Shown here one piece after another: positions 1-10,849 of a stretch of DNA of 64,000 nt (position 1 is its first letter; each line of letters begins with the position of its first letter). Below the pieces are notes generated by a model. That model had not been told where the DNA came from. It saw only the letters and a program-made list of their open reading frames with translations, and searched no databases. A program made the position numbers and the translations under genes. This DNA is from Pogona vitticeps. Lineage: Eukaryota > Chordata > Lepidosauria > Squamata > Agamidae. The stretch is from contig NC_135786.1 in NCBI RefSeq assembly GCF_051106095.1, positions 25,509,001-25,573,000 of the forward strand, given 5' to 3'.

Positions 1-1099
1 ATCTGTTGCATAACTGAGTCATGTGACTTGGCAGGCAACAGATAATGTCTATGGAGAGTTCTTAACTTGAAGTAAGATATTTACAAAAGTTACACATTTC
101 ACATAGCAGAGCAATAGGACTTTGGTAGTTATTTAATACTATAATCTTCTAAAGACAATGTGAGCAAGACAGTCCTAATAACCCTTACGTGTAGACAGAA
201 AAGAAGAGTTCAGGTTGCCAGTTTAAAAATGGTGTATAATAGTTATGATTGTTGAATGTGTTCTAACTCTGTGACCATATAAAGATGTTTCAGAGTTTTG
301 ACTGATAAACATTTGTTATCCCAAAATTCATTTGTAGGGACATAAGAATAGAAGACAATGCTGATCAGCTTGGACTAGCGGCAAATGTTGTTATTTCATT
401 CCAAAAACTACTATTAACTTTTCCATTCCATGCTAATTCTAAATAGCACAGCAATGACTAGAGAGAACTTCATTTTCCATTTTACTTACACGGTGCTGCT
501 GCCCCAGAAATGGGAACCTGCAGTCGTGATCCTGCCTTAGATTCTGTACTGTACTGTACTGGAATGCTAAACACAGCATTACTTTTTTTTCTTTACCTCT
601 GCTACCTTTGAGGTTGCCCCAAAGCCAGCTGTGGTATAAGTATCTGCAGCTGTTTTTTGGCAGGCATGGGGGTGAACAGGAGAGAGGAGACTGCCTAATT
701 CCCCTGAAGGTTTCAGTTCCATCAGTGAATGTTTTCCATTGGGATGTGTGCATCTCTTCTCTGCTATTGTCTTCTAGGAAAAAAGATAACATTCTAGACA
801 GATTTTTGTGTGTCGTACTCTTACCTTTTGTGTGTGTGTAAGGGGGTGGGGATCTTTCCTTGAGCCATTCCTTTATGCTGCAGCAGGAGCAAAGAAAGCA
901 AGCCATCATCAGCTCTGTTGAGAAGCTGGCTCCATCAAGCTTTGGCTCATCCCCATTAGTCGTTTCATCAGGTTCCAGCAGAGCAGGAGACAGGAAAGAG
1001 GACCATGTCATTGGCTCAGCTTAGAAACCATCAATGTTTGGCTCCTCCCTTCTTTCGGTTGTCAATAAGAACAGCCCTCCAAGGCTATCATGTAGTTGT

Positions 1100-1287
1100 T
1101 ATATCTGGTCATTATAATGACTATATGCTATTGAGCATCAATTCATGTGGATATTGCAATCAAGAAATCAGAAGAAGAATGAGATTTGGAAGGGCATCTA
1201 TGAAAGAACTAGAAATGGCTTTAAAACTGAGGATGTGTCACGGGTGGCCAAGGCCAAAATCACCCATGCAGTAGTATTATTGTATTT
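1100..1287 (+). mobile_element. RTE-like LINE fragment (reverse transcriptase C-terminal region)
   Basis: One frame reads QEIRRRMRFGRASMKELE. This matches the RTE/BovB segment that reads EIKRRLLLGRKAM in the intact copies of this window. The DNA from about 1227 is also similar to the reverse complement of the antisense RTE remnant near 26300 (CCAAGGYCAAAATCAYCCAT). It is short, diverged and non-functional. Confidence 0.5.
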
Positions 1288-1372
1288 TAACTGAATTTTA
1301 ATTGTTTAAGCCGCCCAGAGACCTTTGGATAGAGTGGGCGGCATATAAGTTAAATCAATAAAATAAATAAAT
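1288..1372 (+). mobile_element. L2-like LINE/SINE 3' tail
   Basis: It contains the common lizard tail motif AAGCCGCCCAGAGACCTTTG, then GTGGGCGGCATATAAG and an AATAAATAAA run. The same motif recurs at 50160-50216 and in reverse at 50578-50625. Only the tail remains. Confidence 0.6.
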
Positions 1373-1445
1373 GGAATTCTTGGTCTTTATTTATAGATCA
1401 AAAAGTTGGGCAATGAAGAAGGCTAACAGAATGAAAATGAATGTA

Positions 1446-1862
1446 CAGTGGTGCCTCGCTTGACGATGTTAATTCGTTCCAGTGAAATCGCTGTAGAGCG
1501 AAAACATTGTCAAGCGAAATTTTTTAAAACCCATTGAAACGCATTGAAAACTGGTTCATTGCGTTCCAATGGGATGAATACCTGCTTGTCCAGCAAAGAT
1601 CCTCCATACGGTGGCCATTTTTGGTGCCTGTATAGCGAGGAATGTGTCCTAGAAAACAGCAGGGGGCCATTTTGAAAGCCGACGATCATCTGTTTGCTGA
1701 TCGTCGTAAAGCAAAAAATCGGTTCCTGAAACAGGGAACTGATCAATGTGAAGTGAAAAAACCCATTCTAAACATTATTTTGCTATTGCTTTTGCAATCA
1801 GAAAACTTCAATGTTAAGCAGATTCGTCGTTAAACCGGGTAATCGTCCAGTGGGGCACGACT
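1446..1862. mobile_element. TA-flanked inverted-repeat element, CAGTGGTGCCTCG family (copy 1)
   Basis: It begins CAGTGGTGCCTCGCTTGACG after TA and ends with a degenerate version of the same sequence in reverse (CGTCCAGTGGGGCACGACT). The interior CCATTGAAACGCATTGAAAA and GATCGTCG motifs are shared with the copies at 10018 and 17001. TA target sites and CCTCG-type termini suggest a Tc1/mariner (Tigger/pogo-like) origin. No transposase is present. Confidence 0.75.
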
Positions 1863-2234
1863 ATTCAAAATATAGTGATGGGGGAGAGCTTTATCAGTAC
1901 CATGGATCACCAAAAAGAGAAATAATTGGTTGCTAGATCAAATCAACCCTTAACTATTCTGTTTCACATGTTTAACAAAAATAAAAACAAAAGAAGTGTG
2001 AAATCTTAAGGGCTAACCAATTTGTTTATTTTATATTTATGTTGGCCTCCACACAGCTGAACAGGGGACATCTAAGCACTACGTTATGCCAAAAACCCAC
2101 CAATCACTAGACATATTTACATGCCTCCAGATTCCACCCAGAAAAATCCACGTTATCTAGCCTACATTGAAATAAGTTAGTCTTTTGTTTTTATTTATGC
2201 TATTTAAACAGAGGCTAACATATTTCAGGTATAT

Positions 2235-2430
2235 CATGAGAAAATACGAAATAAAGAAGGCATTTCTTCTGTTGAGAAGAGATGAGGGCAGTAAGGAAAA
2301 AGATAGAGGCAGCATGAATTGGATTGACTCAATAGAAAAAGCCATGGCCTTGAGTTTGGAAGAACTGAGTGGTGTTATTAATGATAGGACCTTTTGGAGG
2401 TCACTAATTTCATAGGGTCCCAAGAGCTGG
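2235..2430 (+). mobile_element. RTE-like LINE C-terminal remnant
   Basis: One frame contains MNWIDSIEKAMALSLEEL and NDRTFWRSLI. These parallel the end of the BovB protein in this window (MRWLDSVCEATNMNLTQL, DRRAWRALVHGV). The match is short, and the relation to the fragment at 1100-1287 is inferred. Confidence 0.45.
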
Positions 2431-2439
2431 AAGTGACAA

Positions 2440-2632
2440 CAGTGTCCAGAACTGACACTTGAGTCTTATGTTTCCCTTCCTGTCTCTTTCTCATTTTATG
2501 TGGTGCCTTTATAGTTTTTAAGCCTGAGGGCAGGGACTGTCCTTGGTTTTCATTGATCTGTAAACTATTCTGGGAGTTTTTCTGGCTAAGGAGCAGGGTA
2601 TTAAATCTTTTGAATAAATATAAATTTGATCT
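2440..2632 (+). mobile_element. L2-like LINE 3' UTR tail
   Basis: It contains AAGCCTGAGGGCAGGGACTG, CTGTAAACYATTCTGGGAG and GGCTAAGGAGCAGGGTATTAA ending in GAATAAATATAAA, the layout of lizard L2-type 3' ends. Only the tail is present. Confidence 0.5.
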
Positions 2633-2639
2633 TGAGGGC

Positions 2640-3720
2640 TCTGAAGAATATACAGAGCTCTGTGGCCATTGGATGGCTAGTAAGAAATGCTGAGTTTATG
2701 TTGGTTTAAGGTTTCTCCTTTAGATCTGGACCGCAGTGTCTAATGTTCAGCACTCTAAGTAAGATCATAGTGATCTCCATTCCTACATGAGCCTATGAGA
2801 TTTTTACATGAATGATTTTGCTTTTACGACCTGCTATACTGCATCCTATGTGTTCCTACAGGGTCTTCTGCAACATAATAAATCCTATATTCAAAGTGCC
2901 ACTCTTGCCTTATTTATATGAAATTTGGGATGGTTTAAAATACAGAATAGAAGTTATGTGTTACACCTTAAGTAAACATTGCAAAGGTTTTGACAATTTT
3001 AAAAAATGCTTTGAACTGAAAAAAGCTTATGTTCACATGTTTTAACAAAAAAGATGGAACCATTTCTTTTACCAGTAACAGTATGTTTCTGCTAGTTATG
3101 ACTTTATCTTTCCTCAGATACGTTCACCTTAAATCCTAGAAATGTTAATGGGAATTTGTAATATAGAAAGCATGTGACCAAGGAAAGGGTCCAGGACATG
3201 GTGAAGAGTTGTTTGCTACTATTCTGATCTGCTTGCTGATCGCCCCTGTTCTTCAAGCATATTCAGTACATCTGTTCCTCCAGTTTCCTCTTAGAATTTA
3301 TGTTCAGTGGGTTTGCATGGAGGATAAGGAGGGAAGCAGAGCAAGGAAATGACGATGTGGATTGAGGGAGTTATGGGCCTTCCATTCCTCATAAAAGCCT
3401 GGAACTCTTGACTGCCTGTGTGTACATGCAGGTCAGGTTGAGAGAATATGCTGGGTAAACGATTTAGTGAGGACTGATTCAAGTTGGATTTTCTAGGTTT
3501 TCACATCAACATTTGCTCTGTCCTATTTCTGTATCTATCTCAAAAGTATTCAAAATGAAATGACAAAAAATTGTAATTTTGTGTGCATTTTTAAAGGTAT
3601 ATCTTCTATCCTTGGAGGATAAAGTAAAATTTTGCATATTTCTCCCTACTGTGCACATTTAAAATAATTAGAACTGTAGTGTACATTTTAGGAATGTAAT
3701 AGTCAATAGGTCACTGGTGT
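2640..3720. other. Unannotated intronic stretch
   Basis: AT-rich sequence with short accidental frames only. I see no repeat family, exon or RNA gene that I can name. Confidence 0.5.
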
Positions 3721-3725
3721 ATGTA

Positions 3726-4863
3726 CAGTGGTGCCCCGTATAGCGACGTTAATCCGTTCCAGGATTAACGTCGCTATACGGAAACATCGTAAAGCGAAAT
3801 TAAAAAGCCCATTGAAACGCATTAAAACCTGGTTATTGCATTCCAATGGACTAAAAACTGGCAGGGACAGGGTGGGTGGGGGATCCCGAAGGCTTCCAGG
3901 CAAAAGCCTGGAAGCCTTCGGGACCCCTCCACCCTGTCCCCGCTGCCCCGCGCTGCCTTCCCTAGCCGAGATCGGACTCCCAGGAGCCAGATCCAGGCTG
4001 GGGAAAGCGGCGGGGGTGGCTGCCAGCGAAGGGGACAGGGTGGGTGGGGGATCCCGAAGGCTTCAGGCAAAAGCTTGGAAGCCTTCGGGACCCCTCCACC
4101 CTGTCCCCGCCGCCCCGCGCTGCCGAGCCCAGGATGCCTGACGGGCATCGGGTCTCCCACCTTCCCCCCGTGGCTTGGATCCGGCTTGGATCCGACCCGT
4201 GGGGGCTACCCCGGGCATAGCTGGACTCTTGGGAGTCCAGCCATGGCAGGGCTAGCCCCCGTGGGTCCGATCCAAGCTGCAGGGGGAGGGTGGGAGAGCG
4301 GGGGGATCCGGATGCCTTTCAGGCATCCCGGGCTCAGATCCCACCCGCCGCCGGTTACCCAGCCTTGGGTAACTGGCGGCGGGTGGGATCCGAACCCAGG
4401 ATGCCTGACAGGCATCCAATCTCCCCACCTTTCCCCCGCGGCTTGGATCGGACCCGCGGGGGCTAGCCCTGCCATGCTGGACTCTTGGGAGTCCAGCCAT
4501 GGCAGGGCTAGCCCCCGCGGGTCCGATCCAAGCCGCGGGGGGAGGGTGGGAGAGCGGGGGGGATCCAGATGCCTGACAGGCATCGGATCCCCCCACCCTC
4601 CCCCCGCGGTGGCCTCAGAAGGACCCTTCGGAAGGGTCCTTCGAAGGCCACTGCAGGCATTTTCCCCCAGCTGAGTGGCGGGAGCGCTCCTTTGGAGGCT
4701 CCCGCCGCTCAGCTGGGGGAAAATGGTGCCTATGGGGAAAACATCGCAAAGCGATTTTTCCCCATAGGCACCTTCGTTATACGATCGCAAAAGCGATGGC
4801 ATTTTTGCCATCGCTATGCGAATTCGACGTTAAACGGGGCACTCGTTATACGAGGCACCACTG
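3726..4863. mobile_element. TA-flanked CAGTGGTGCCCCG element with nested GC-rich palindromes (copy 2)
   Basis: TA and CAGTGGTGCCCCGTATAGCG open it; CGTTATACGAGGCACCACTG and TA close it. The 1.1-kb interior is very GC-rich and made of successive hairpins: GATCCCGAAGGCTTCCAGGC against its complement near 3905-3925, TGGACTCTTGGGAGTCCA at about 4221 and 4479, GCATCC/GGATGC arms, and a large arm pair around GGCGGCGGGTGGGATCC. Open frames on both strands here are by-products of repeats, not genes. No transposase. Confidence 0.85.
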
Positions 4864-5090
4864 TACTGGTTTATAGTTTAAGTGTGTGTGAACTGGACTA
4901 ATTAAGTTTCCATCACGATGCATACTTAGTGAAATGTTTTACCCCTTCCAAGTTCAGATGGAGAAATATACTATCTGATATGTCCTTTGGGACTCCCTAC
5001 TCTCTTGTCCCCCATTACCAACGATACACAAATGTTTTAAAACTCTGTTGGCTTGCGGTAGCTATCTGTCATGAAAACACAAGGTATATA

Positions 5091-5689
5091 CAGTGGTGCC
5101 CCGCATAGCGACGTTAATCCGTTCCAGGATTAACGTCGCTATCCTGATTCTTCGCTATGCGGGGGGGGGGAACCCATAGGAACGCATTAAACTCCATTTA
5201 ATGCGTTCCTATTGGGGAAAAACTCACCGGTAAGCGAAGAATCCCTCATCCGGCCACCATTTTTGCCGCCTCGGTAAGTGAGGCGCGAAAACGCTGCGGG
5301 CAGCCATTTTCCCCCAGCTGGGTGGCGCAGGCTTCGGAGCGACCGCCGGGGAAGCCTCCACCGCGGTCGCTCCAAAGCCTTCTCCCCCCAGCTGGACGAT
5401 GCTGGCTTCGGAGCGGCCTCCAGGGAAGCCTCCACCGCGGTCAGTCCAAAGCCTTCTCCCCCCAGCTGGGCGGCGCTGGCTTTGGAGCAACCGCCGGGGA
5501 AGCCTCCACCGCAGTCACTCCAAAGCGCCCACCTGTCAGCTGGGGGGAAATGGGGCCTATGGGGAAAAATCGTAAAGCAATTTTTCCCCATAGGAAACAT
5601 CGCAATGCGATCGCTTTTGCGATCACAAAATCCGCATCGCTATGCGGATTCGTCATTAAACGGGGCGCTCGTTATACGAGGCACCACTG
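5091..5689. mobile_element. TA-flanked CAGTGGTGCCCCG element (copy 3)
   Basis: Bounded by TA duplications. It starts CAGTGGTGCCCCGCATAGCG and ends GTTATACGAGGCACCACTG. The middle holds about four imperfect ~66-bp repeats built on CCCCAGCTGGRYGRYGCTGG and CGGGGAAGCCTCCACCGC. The outer 60 bp resemble copy 2, so the two share a subfamily. Frames within it follow the repeats and are not genes. Confidence 0.85.
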
Positions 5690-5691
5690 TA

Positions 5692-6640
5692 GAAGAATAG
5701 GTATGTCAGTTTTCAAGGTGCTACAACATTTTGCTTTTTCCTTCTCTCTCTGTTTTTACCCTTTTATTTTGTAAATTTTCTGGGTCAGACTCATTGTCCA
5801 CATGACCCGAAATTGTGCTGTGTGATTGGCAGTAGATTTGTTGGTCTTTAGCAGAGATTTTATGATTTGCTGCCAAATCATAAGATGCCTAGGACCTTCT
5901 GCCTATAAAGTATGTGTTTTACCTCTGAGTTATGAACCCTTCACCTGCAGCTGCTCTTAATACACACACCATAAAATGGGCATCTTTGAAGACTAAAATG
6001 CAGTCTGCTGAATGTTATTGCATGAGTCATATCACTTATTTAAGAGCCTGACTTATTGACAGAGTGTTTTGTGTAGCTCGTATCGGAACCTATACAGCAA
6101 AACATTAGCATGCAGCTCTGTAGATTATGACTATTACTAAGAGTTGTGCATACAGAATTTTCAATTACAGTAATCAAGAGCAGTTGCAGTAATTCAGTAG
6201 CAGAGGCTTGGATCTCATTCCATCATTGCAGGTAATTAATTAGTCACATACTGCTGCAGATTTAAATAAATTATGCTGCCCTTTTTATCCTGAAGGTGTT
6301 TTCATATGATGTTCACACTTTATATTCTTTAAGCAACATATGCTGTGCTTCAGATTTTACAGCTCAGATAACTGTTTATCACTTTTCTCATCTTCTTAAA
6401 ATGCCCTTACGTTAATCAGGCCCATTTCATGTATCCATCAATTGGGAGATTTCTGAAAAGGGTAAGTGGATAAAAATGACACTCATTGCAGCTTTCTACC
6501 AGGACTCTCATATAATTATTTGGGACTATATTGTATTTTGTAGGCAATCTGCTTTTATATGTGTCTATATAGAACAGATGTTTCTCCCTGTATAGATAAC
6601 ATTTCTGTATTGATGTCTTGCAGTGTGGCAAACTCAGGCT
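5692..6640. other. Mostly unannotated; possible antisense tRNA-SINE head at about 5888-5945
   Basis: The reverse complement of 5888-5943 reads GGGTTCATAACTCAGAGGTA ... GCAGAAGGTCCTAGG, like the tRNA-type head (A-box and B-box) of a lizard SINE also seen near 14360. The remainder is AT-rich sequence without recognisable features. Confidence 0.35.
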
Positions 6641-6649
6641 AGACCAGTG

Positions 6650-6700
6650 GTTCCCAAAATGTATACCAGGGTGCTGCCAAGCCCAGCCAGGCATGTCGCT
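6650..6700 (+). repeat. hAT-like terminal fragment
   Basis: CAGTGGTTCCCAAAATG is typical of hAT (MER5-like) termini. I found no matching right end or 8-bp duplication, so this is a weak call. Confidence 0.25.
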
Positions 6701-6975
6701 AAATCCAGCAAGAGCCTAACAGTTCAACCAGCTGCTGGCTACAGCTGTGCAGCAGTGGCACACACACCCTTTCGGTGCCGCCCCCCCCCCCTTGTAGATC
6801 TCCAAGCTCTTTCTACCTCTCCTCAGGAGCCTCTTCTCTCCACTGCCATTCATGGAAGGGCTGAAGCAACTAGTGACCCACTGATTTACTGACGGAGGGG
6901 AACCAAAGGGACATAGATTCACCACTGCTGTCACAGCCCCCACACAACAGCCAGTATAATCCTTAACAGGTCTCC

Positions 6976-7104
6976 AAGGCTGCTGTGGTTCAGGTCTTCG
7001 GCTGCAGAGCCAGAAGTTGGGAGTTCAATTCCCCACTGTACCTCCTCGAGAAGGGCTGGACTCAGTGATCCATAGGATCCCTTCCAGATCTGTAGTCCAA
7101 GGGT
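6976..7104 (+). mobile_element. tRNA-derived SINE with CR1-like tail
   Basis: The head has the pol III pattern: GGCTGCAGAGCCAGAAGTTG followed by GAGTTCAATTCCCCACTGT (B box). The tail reads GGACTCAGTGATCCATAGGA and CCCTTCCAGATCTGTAGTCC, close to CR1 LINE 3' ends. The same head, with an RTE/BovB-type tail, occurs at 63552. Not a functional tRNA. Confidence 0.6.
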
Positions 7105-7730
7105 TATTATCATTTTCCAGTTTTCGTTGTGTGAAAGGTTTGGGATTGTGTCATTACCCCCTCCCCTAAATTCATGATCCTTTTATACATCCCTGGCATG
7201 GCACATGGCTTTGACTGCACTATTTCAAGGGGATTTAATGGCTCAGTTTTCCATTCCTGCAAGCGCCTATCAGTTTGTACCTGCATTCATGGAAATGCAA
7301 ACATGTTCTACTTCAGGAACCCAAACAGTGAATCTTACTCAGTCACTACCTCATTTTCTGCAAATCCAGTAAACATTGAAGTGGTAAATTTGATGTTTTT
7401 AGATTTTGATTCTCTTGCACTGCGGCTTCTTTTCCCGCTATTGCTATTTCAAGTTATGATGCCCAAAGAGCTTTTAAGTATTAAAACAAGTAAAGCTGTT
7501 CTTTGATTTTACTAGCTTATGCCCTTGAGCAGCTGTAACACTGTTTAAGTTCCCAGAAAAAGCGTGCAAAATTAGGCTGTTCCTGCAACAACAAAAACAA
7601 GACTGTTGTGACACCTTTGAGGCTAACACATTTATTTTAGTGCAGAGATTTGTGAGTTCCAGTCCAGTGTTTCAGTCTTCTGTGCTTGAAGTAGTACTGT
7701 ATGTTACATACAGCACTGATGTTACCTGTC

Positions 7731-8215
7731 TGTCATGGGTTTGGAGGGAAAGTTCCATCCTATGGGGAGTGGAAGGCGGGACATCAGGAGGAGGGGCTGT
7801 ACTGTATAAATATGTGATGCGTGTGTGGAGAAGCTAAGCAGACGAAGCAGCAGCTGGGAAGAAGAAGCTGTTGTGGGAGTCTGTGTGTCAGACAGGGTAC
7901 TACTGTGTGTCAGAGTACCAACCTGATAGGTTCAGGTGTCTGTTGGTTAGCCAGAACTGATAGGTTCAGGGTCTGTGCTTCAAGTTAAGGGTTCTGGGTG
8001 AACCAAACTGTATGCTTGTATGAGTGAGAATAAGCCACGTTACTTTATGTTATTCACCTGATGGTTTTATTTTGCCTGTGTGTGTATTTAAATAAACCTT
8101 ATTCTTTTTATTGTTTAAAAATCCATCCCTGGTCTGTGTGACTTCTTACAGGGAATGGTTGGTGGCAGCTTAGTGTAACTGTGTGACAGATCCCAGTAGG
8201 TCTGGGTTTGTCACA
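7731..8215 (+). mobile_element. Fossil solo LTR of an LTR retroelement
   Basis: A ~485-bp block starts TGTCATGGG and ends GTTTGTCACA (TG...CA). It carries a TATA-like TATAAATA near 7805 and an AATAAA near 8091, in the order expected for U3, R and U5. It is flanked by a near-perfect 5-bp duplication (CTGTC/CTGTA). No internal region is adjacent, so it reads as a solo LTR left by recombination. The family is not assigned. The flanks have aged slightly, which suggests moderate age. Confidence 0.6.
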
Positions 8216-8317
8216 CTGTACAAATGAGATGTCAAATCAAAGTAAGGACTTTGCTTTTTTACAAGGAAAGAAAATAGCTTCTGTAGTAGTTGTATGGACT
8301 TTGGTATGCAGGGTGAT

Positions 8318-8652
8318 AGGGACGTGGTGGCGCTGCAGAAGCCTTTGTGTGCTGCAGGGTCAGAAGATCAGCAGTCGTAAGATCAAATCCACATGACGAA
8401 GTGAGCTCCCGTCGCTTTGTCCCAGTTCCTCGCCGACCTAGCAGTTCAAAAGCATGTAAATGCGAGTAGATAAATAGGTACCTCCTCGGTGGGAAGGTAA
8501 ACAGCGTTCCGTGTATAGCTGCGCTGGCCACGTGACAACAGAAACTATCTTTGGACAAACGCTGGCTCTACGGCTTGGAAACGGGGATGAGCACCACCCC
8601 CTAGAGTCGAACATGACTGACTAAAATGTCAAGGGGAACCTTTACCTTTACC
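8318..8652 (+). mobile_element. Sauria-type tRNA SINE, full length
   Basis: It begins AGGGACGTGGTGGCGCTGCA (A-box region) and continues GTAAGATCAAATCCACATGA (B box) and GTGAGCTCCCGTCGC. It then reads AGTAGATAAATAGGTACC, GGGAAGGTAAACAGCG and GCTGGCCACGTGAC, and ends AGAGTCGAACATGACTGACT then CCTTTACCTTTACC. This is the classic squamate Sauria SINE layout, whose 3' end is related to BovB. A ~34-bp target duplication flanks it (8284-8317 and 8653-8686, about 31 matches). Confidence 0.85.
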
Positions 8653-9160
8653 TAGTAGTTGTATGAACTTTGGTATGTAGGTTGATGAGGCAACGTAGAA
8701 GTCTAGAAGCATTTGTTGAGAGCCATGAGCACTCACTTCACCAAAGGGGCTATATGCAGTTGACGTTGGAAGCAGGAACTTTATTTACTTCTCTGTCTCA
8801 GGAGGCAAAATATTTTGGACCAGCCCTTGTCCAGGAAGCTGCATGTCAATGTATCAGCCCTGGTCTCAAATTAAATAGCATATGCATGGAGTTTACCTCT
8901 GTCTGTGTATCTACTGTTTGTAAAGGAAGGCATAAACCATTCATATAATGGACTGTTAAATGATTTTTTAAAAAAGTAGCAAGGTATAAACTCCCAATCT
9001 AGATTGGGACCCTATAGGGGAGGGATTGGTTAACACACACCCCATCCTTATCCTTATCACATCTTCATACTTGCTGTTTATACTTCAATGAAATGTTGCA
9101 GTTGCTAACTTTTGTGAATGGTATCATGTCCCCATTTGGTCCTGAATATCCTTAAACAAG

Positions 9161-9315
9161 GGTGCCCGGTGTGGTCTACTGATTAGAATAATGGACTGGG
9201 ATTCAGGAGGATAAAACTGGTAAAACTGCTCCTTAAATACCTCACTTGCCTTGAAAACCCTACAGTATTTGGGTTGCTATAAATCAGTTCCGACTTGATG
9301 GCACATAACAAACAA
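9161..9315 (+). mobile_element. tRNA-derived SINE with RTE/BovB-like tail
   Basis: GTGTGGTCTACTGATTAGAA is an A-box-like head, and the B-box region appears shortened. The 3' end, GCTATAAATCAGTTCCGACT then TGATGGCACATAACAAACA, is the RTE-type tail common in lizard SINEs. Confidence 0.6.
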
Positions 9316-10017
9316 TCTTAAGTGATCTTCTCTGTGCATTTGGGACTGTGGAATGGAAAATATTTCTAAGTTTATGGAAAATGACTATATGCATTTGAGT
9401 TCAATAACAAAGAATTTTTTTAAACTGCTCCCACACCATGCTGTAAACTGGTGCTGTTTACTTATGCTGTGCTAACTTTTTGGAAAGTGAAGGAGGCATG
9501 TAGAGATCCTAGTGAGAACACGGAGCATTTTGCTCACTTTTAAAATGTGCAGGATGTGGATTGCTTTGCCTTTTTAAAACTTGTCTTTTTGATTTTCTAT
9601 ATTATATAGCATTCTTTTTTTACCACCAGCTCTTCAACTTTGTTTTTTGTATGAAGTGGTACCAAGAACGGTGAAAGTTGTCAGGACTTTTCAGCACCTT
9701 GAGGCATGTTTCACATTCTTGACTACTTCATAACTTGCTCGGAAGAATGTTAATGGTCTCTCAGACAAAATATCTATTACACTCTCTGGACGTGATTGAT
9801 AGTGAGGAATTGCAGGCTGTCTAGTGATTTATTGCTTATTGATCAATGGAAACATGTGCTGGTTCACAAGGACCGATATATGGGCTGAACTACAAATCTT
9901 TGTGCTGGCATCATTTATCTTCCAAACAAGTTGATACCACAGTTTTTCCCCTTCTTCACAAATAATTTATTTTCTCTTTTCAGAGCATTAACATTGGATT
10001 GCATCAGTGGAGAAGTA

Positions 10018-10447
10018 CAGTGGTGCCTCGCATTACGACATTAATTCGTTCCAGCGAAATCTCTGTAGAATGAAAACATCCTAAAGCAAAAAGAAAAAAG
10101 CCATTGAAACGCATTAAAACTTGGTTAAGGCGTTCCAATCGGCTAAAACCATCCAGCGAAGATCCTCCATAGGGGCAGCCATTTTCGGGTGCCTGTACAG
10201 TGAAAAATGGCTCCTAAACACAGCAGGGAGCCATTTTGAGCACCCAGCAGCCATTTTGAAAACCCGACGATCAACTGTTTTGATCGTCGGGAAGCGAAAA
10301 TCAGTTCCCGAAACAGGGAACCGATCATCGCGCAGCGAAATTCCCCCATTCAAAACGTCATTTTGCGATTGCTTTTGCGATTGCAAAAACCTCATCGTAA
10401 TGCGGATTCGTCATTAAACGGAGCGCCTGTATTGCGAGGCACCACTG
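10018..10447. mobile_element. TA-flanked CAGTGGTGCCTCG element (copy 4)
   Basis: Starts CAGTGGTGCCTCGCATTACG and ends TATTGCGAGGCACCACTG, with TA on both sides. Interior motifs CCATTGAAACGCATTAAAAC, CAGCCATTTTGAAAACCCGA and the GATCGTCG hairpin are shared with copies 1 and 5. Non-autonomous. Confidence 0.88.
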
Positions 10448-10541
10448 TAGAGTTGGAGGTCAAAGGGTCAAAATGACAGGATTTTCCCCCTGATTACCAG
10501 GAATATTTAAGCTAATTGTGATCCTACTTAGAGTTTCCACT

Positions 10542-10849
10542 GAACCTAATGGTGCAGTGGTCAAACTGTTACAGTACAGCCAAAACTCTGCTCACAACCC
10601 AGATTCAATCCCAGGTAGTAAGTTCACTCAGCCTTCCATCTTTCCGAGGTCAGTAAATTGAGTACCCAGCTTGTTGGTATGTGGGGGGCAATGTGTACCC
10701 TGCATAATTAAATTATAAATTGCCCAGATAGTTCTTTAAGCGCTATGGGGCAATATATAAGCAGTATGCAGTTCTGGCGTGCTCTGGGCCTGGCGTGGTC
10801 CATGGGGTCACGAAGAGTCGGACACGACTAAATGACTAAACAACAACAA
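10542..10849 (+). mobile_element. tRNA-derived SINE with a BovB 3' tail
   Basis: The head contains GGTGCAGTGGTCAAACTG (A box) and CAGATTCAATCCCAGG (B box). The body has CAGCCTTCCATCTTTCCGAG, GAGTACCCAGCTTGTTGG and TAAGCGCTATGGGGCAATAT, matching the SINE at 17692-17948. The last ~75 bp (CATGGGGTCACGAAGAGTCG, GACACGACTAAATGACTAAA, CAACAACAA) match the 3' end of the BovB LINE at 62834-62872. Retroposition by BovB machinery is inferred from the shared tail. Confidence 0.8.

Noticed and set aside
439-1011. 190-residue minus-strand frame near the window start
   Set aside because: No recognisable domain, composition like random AT-rich intron, and no splice or start context.
3728-4811. Several 110-200 residue frames on both strands
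   Set aside because: By-products of GC-rich palindromic DNA with few stop codons in a TA element.
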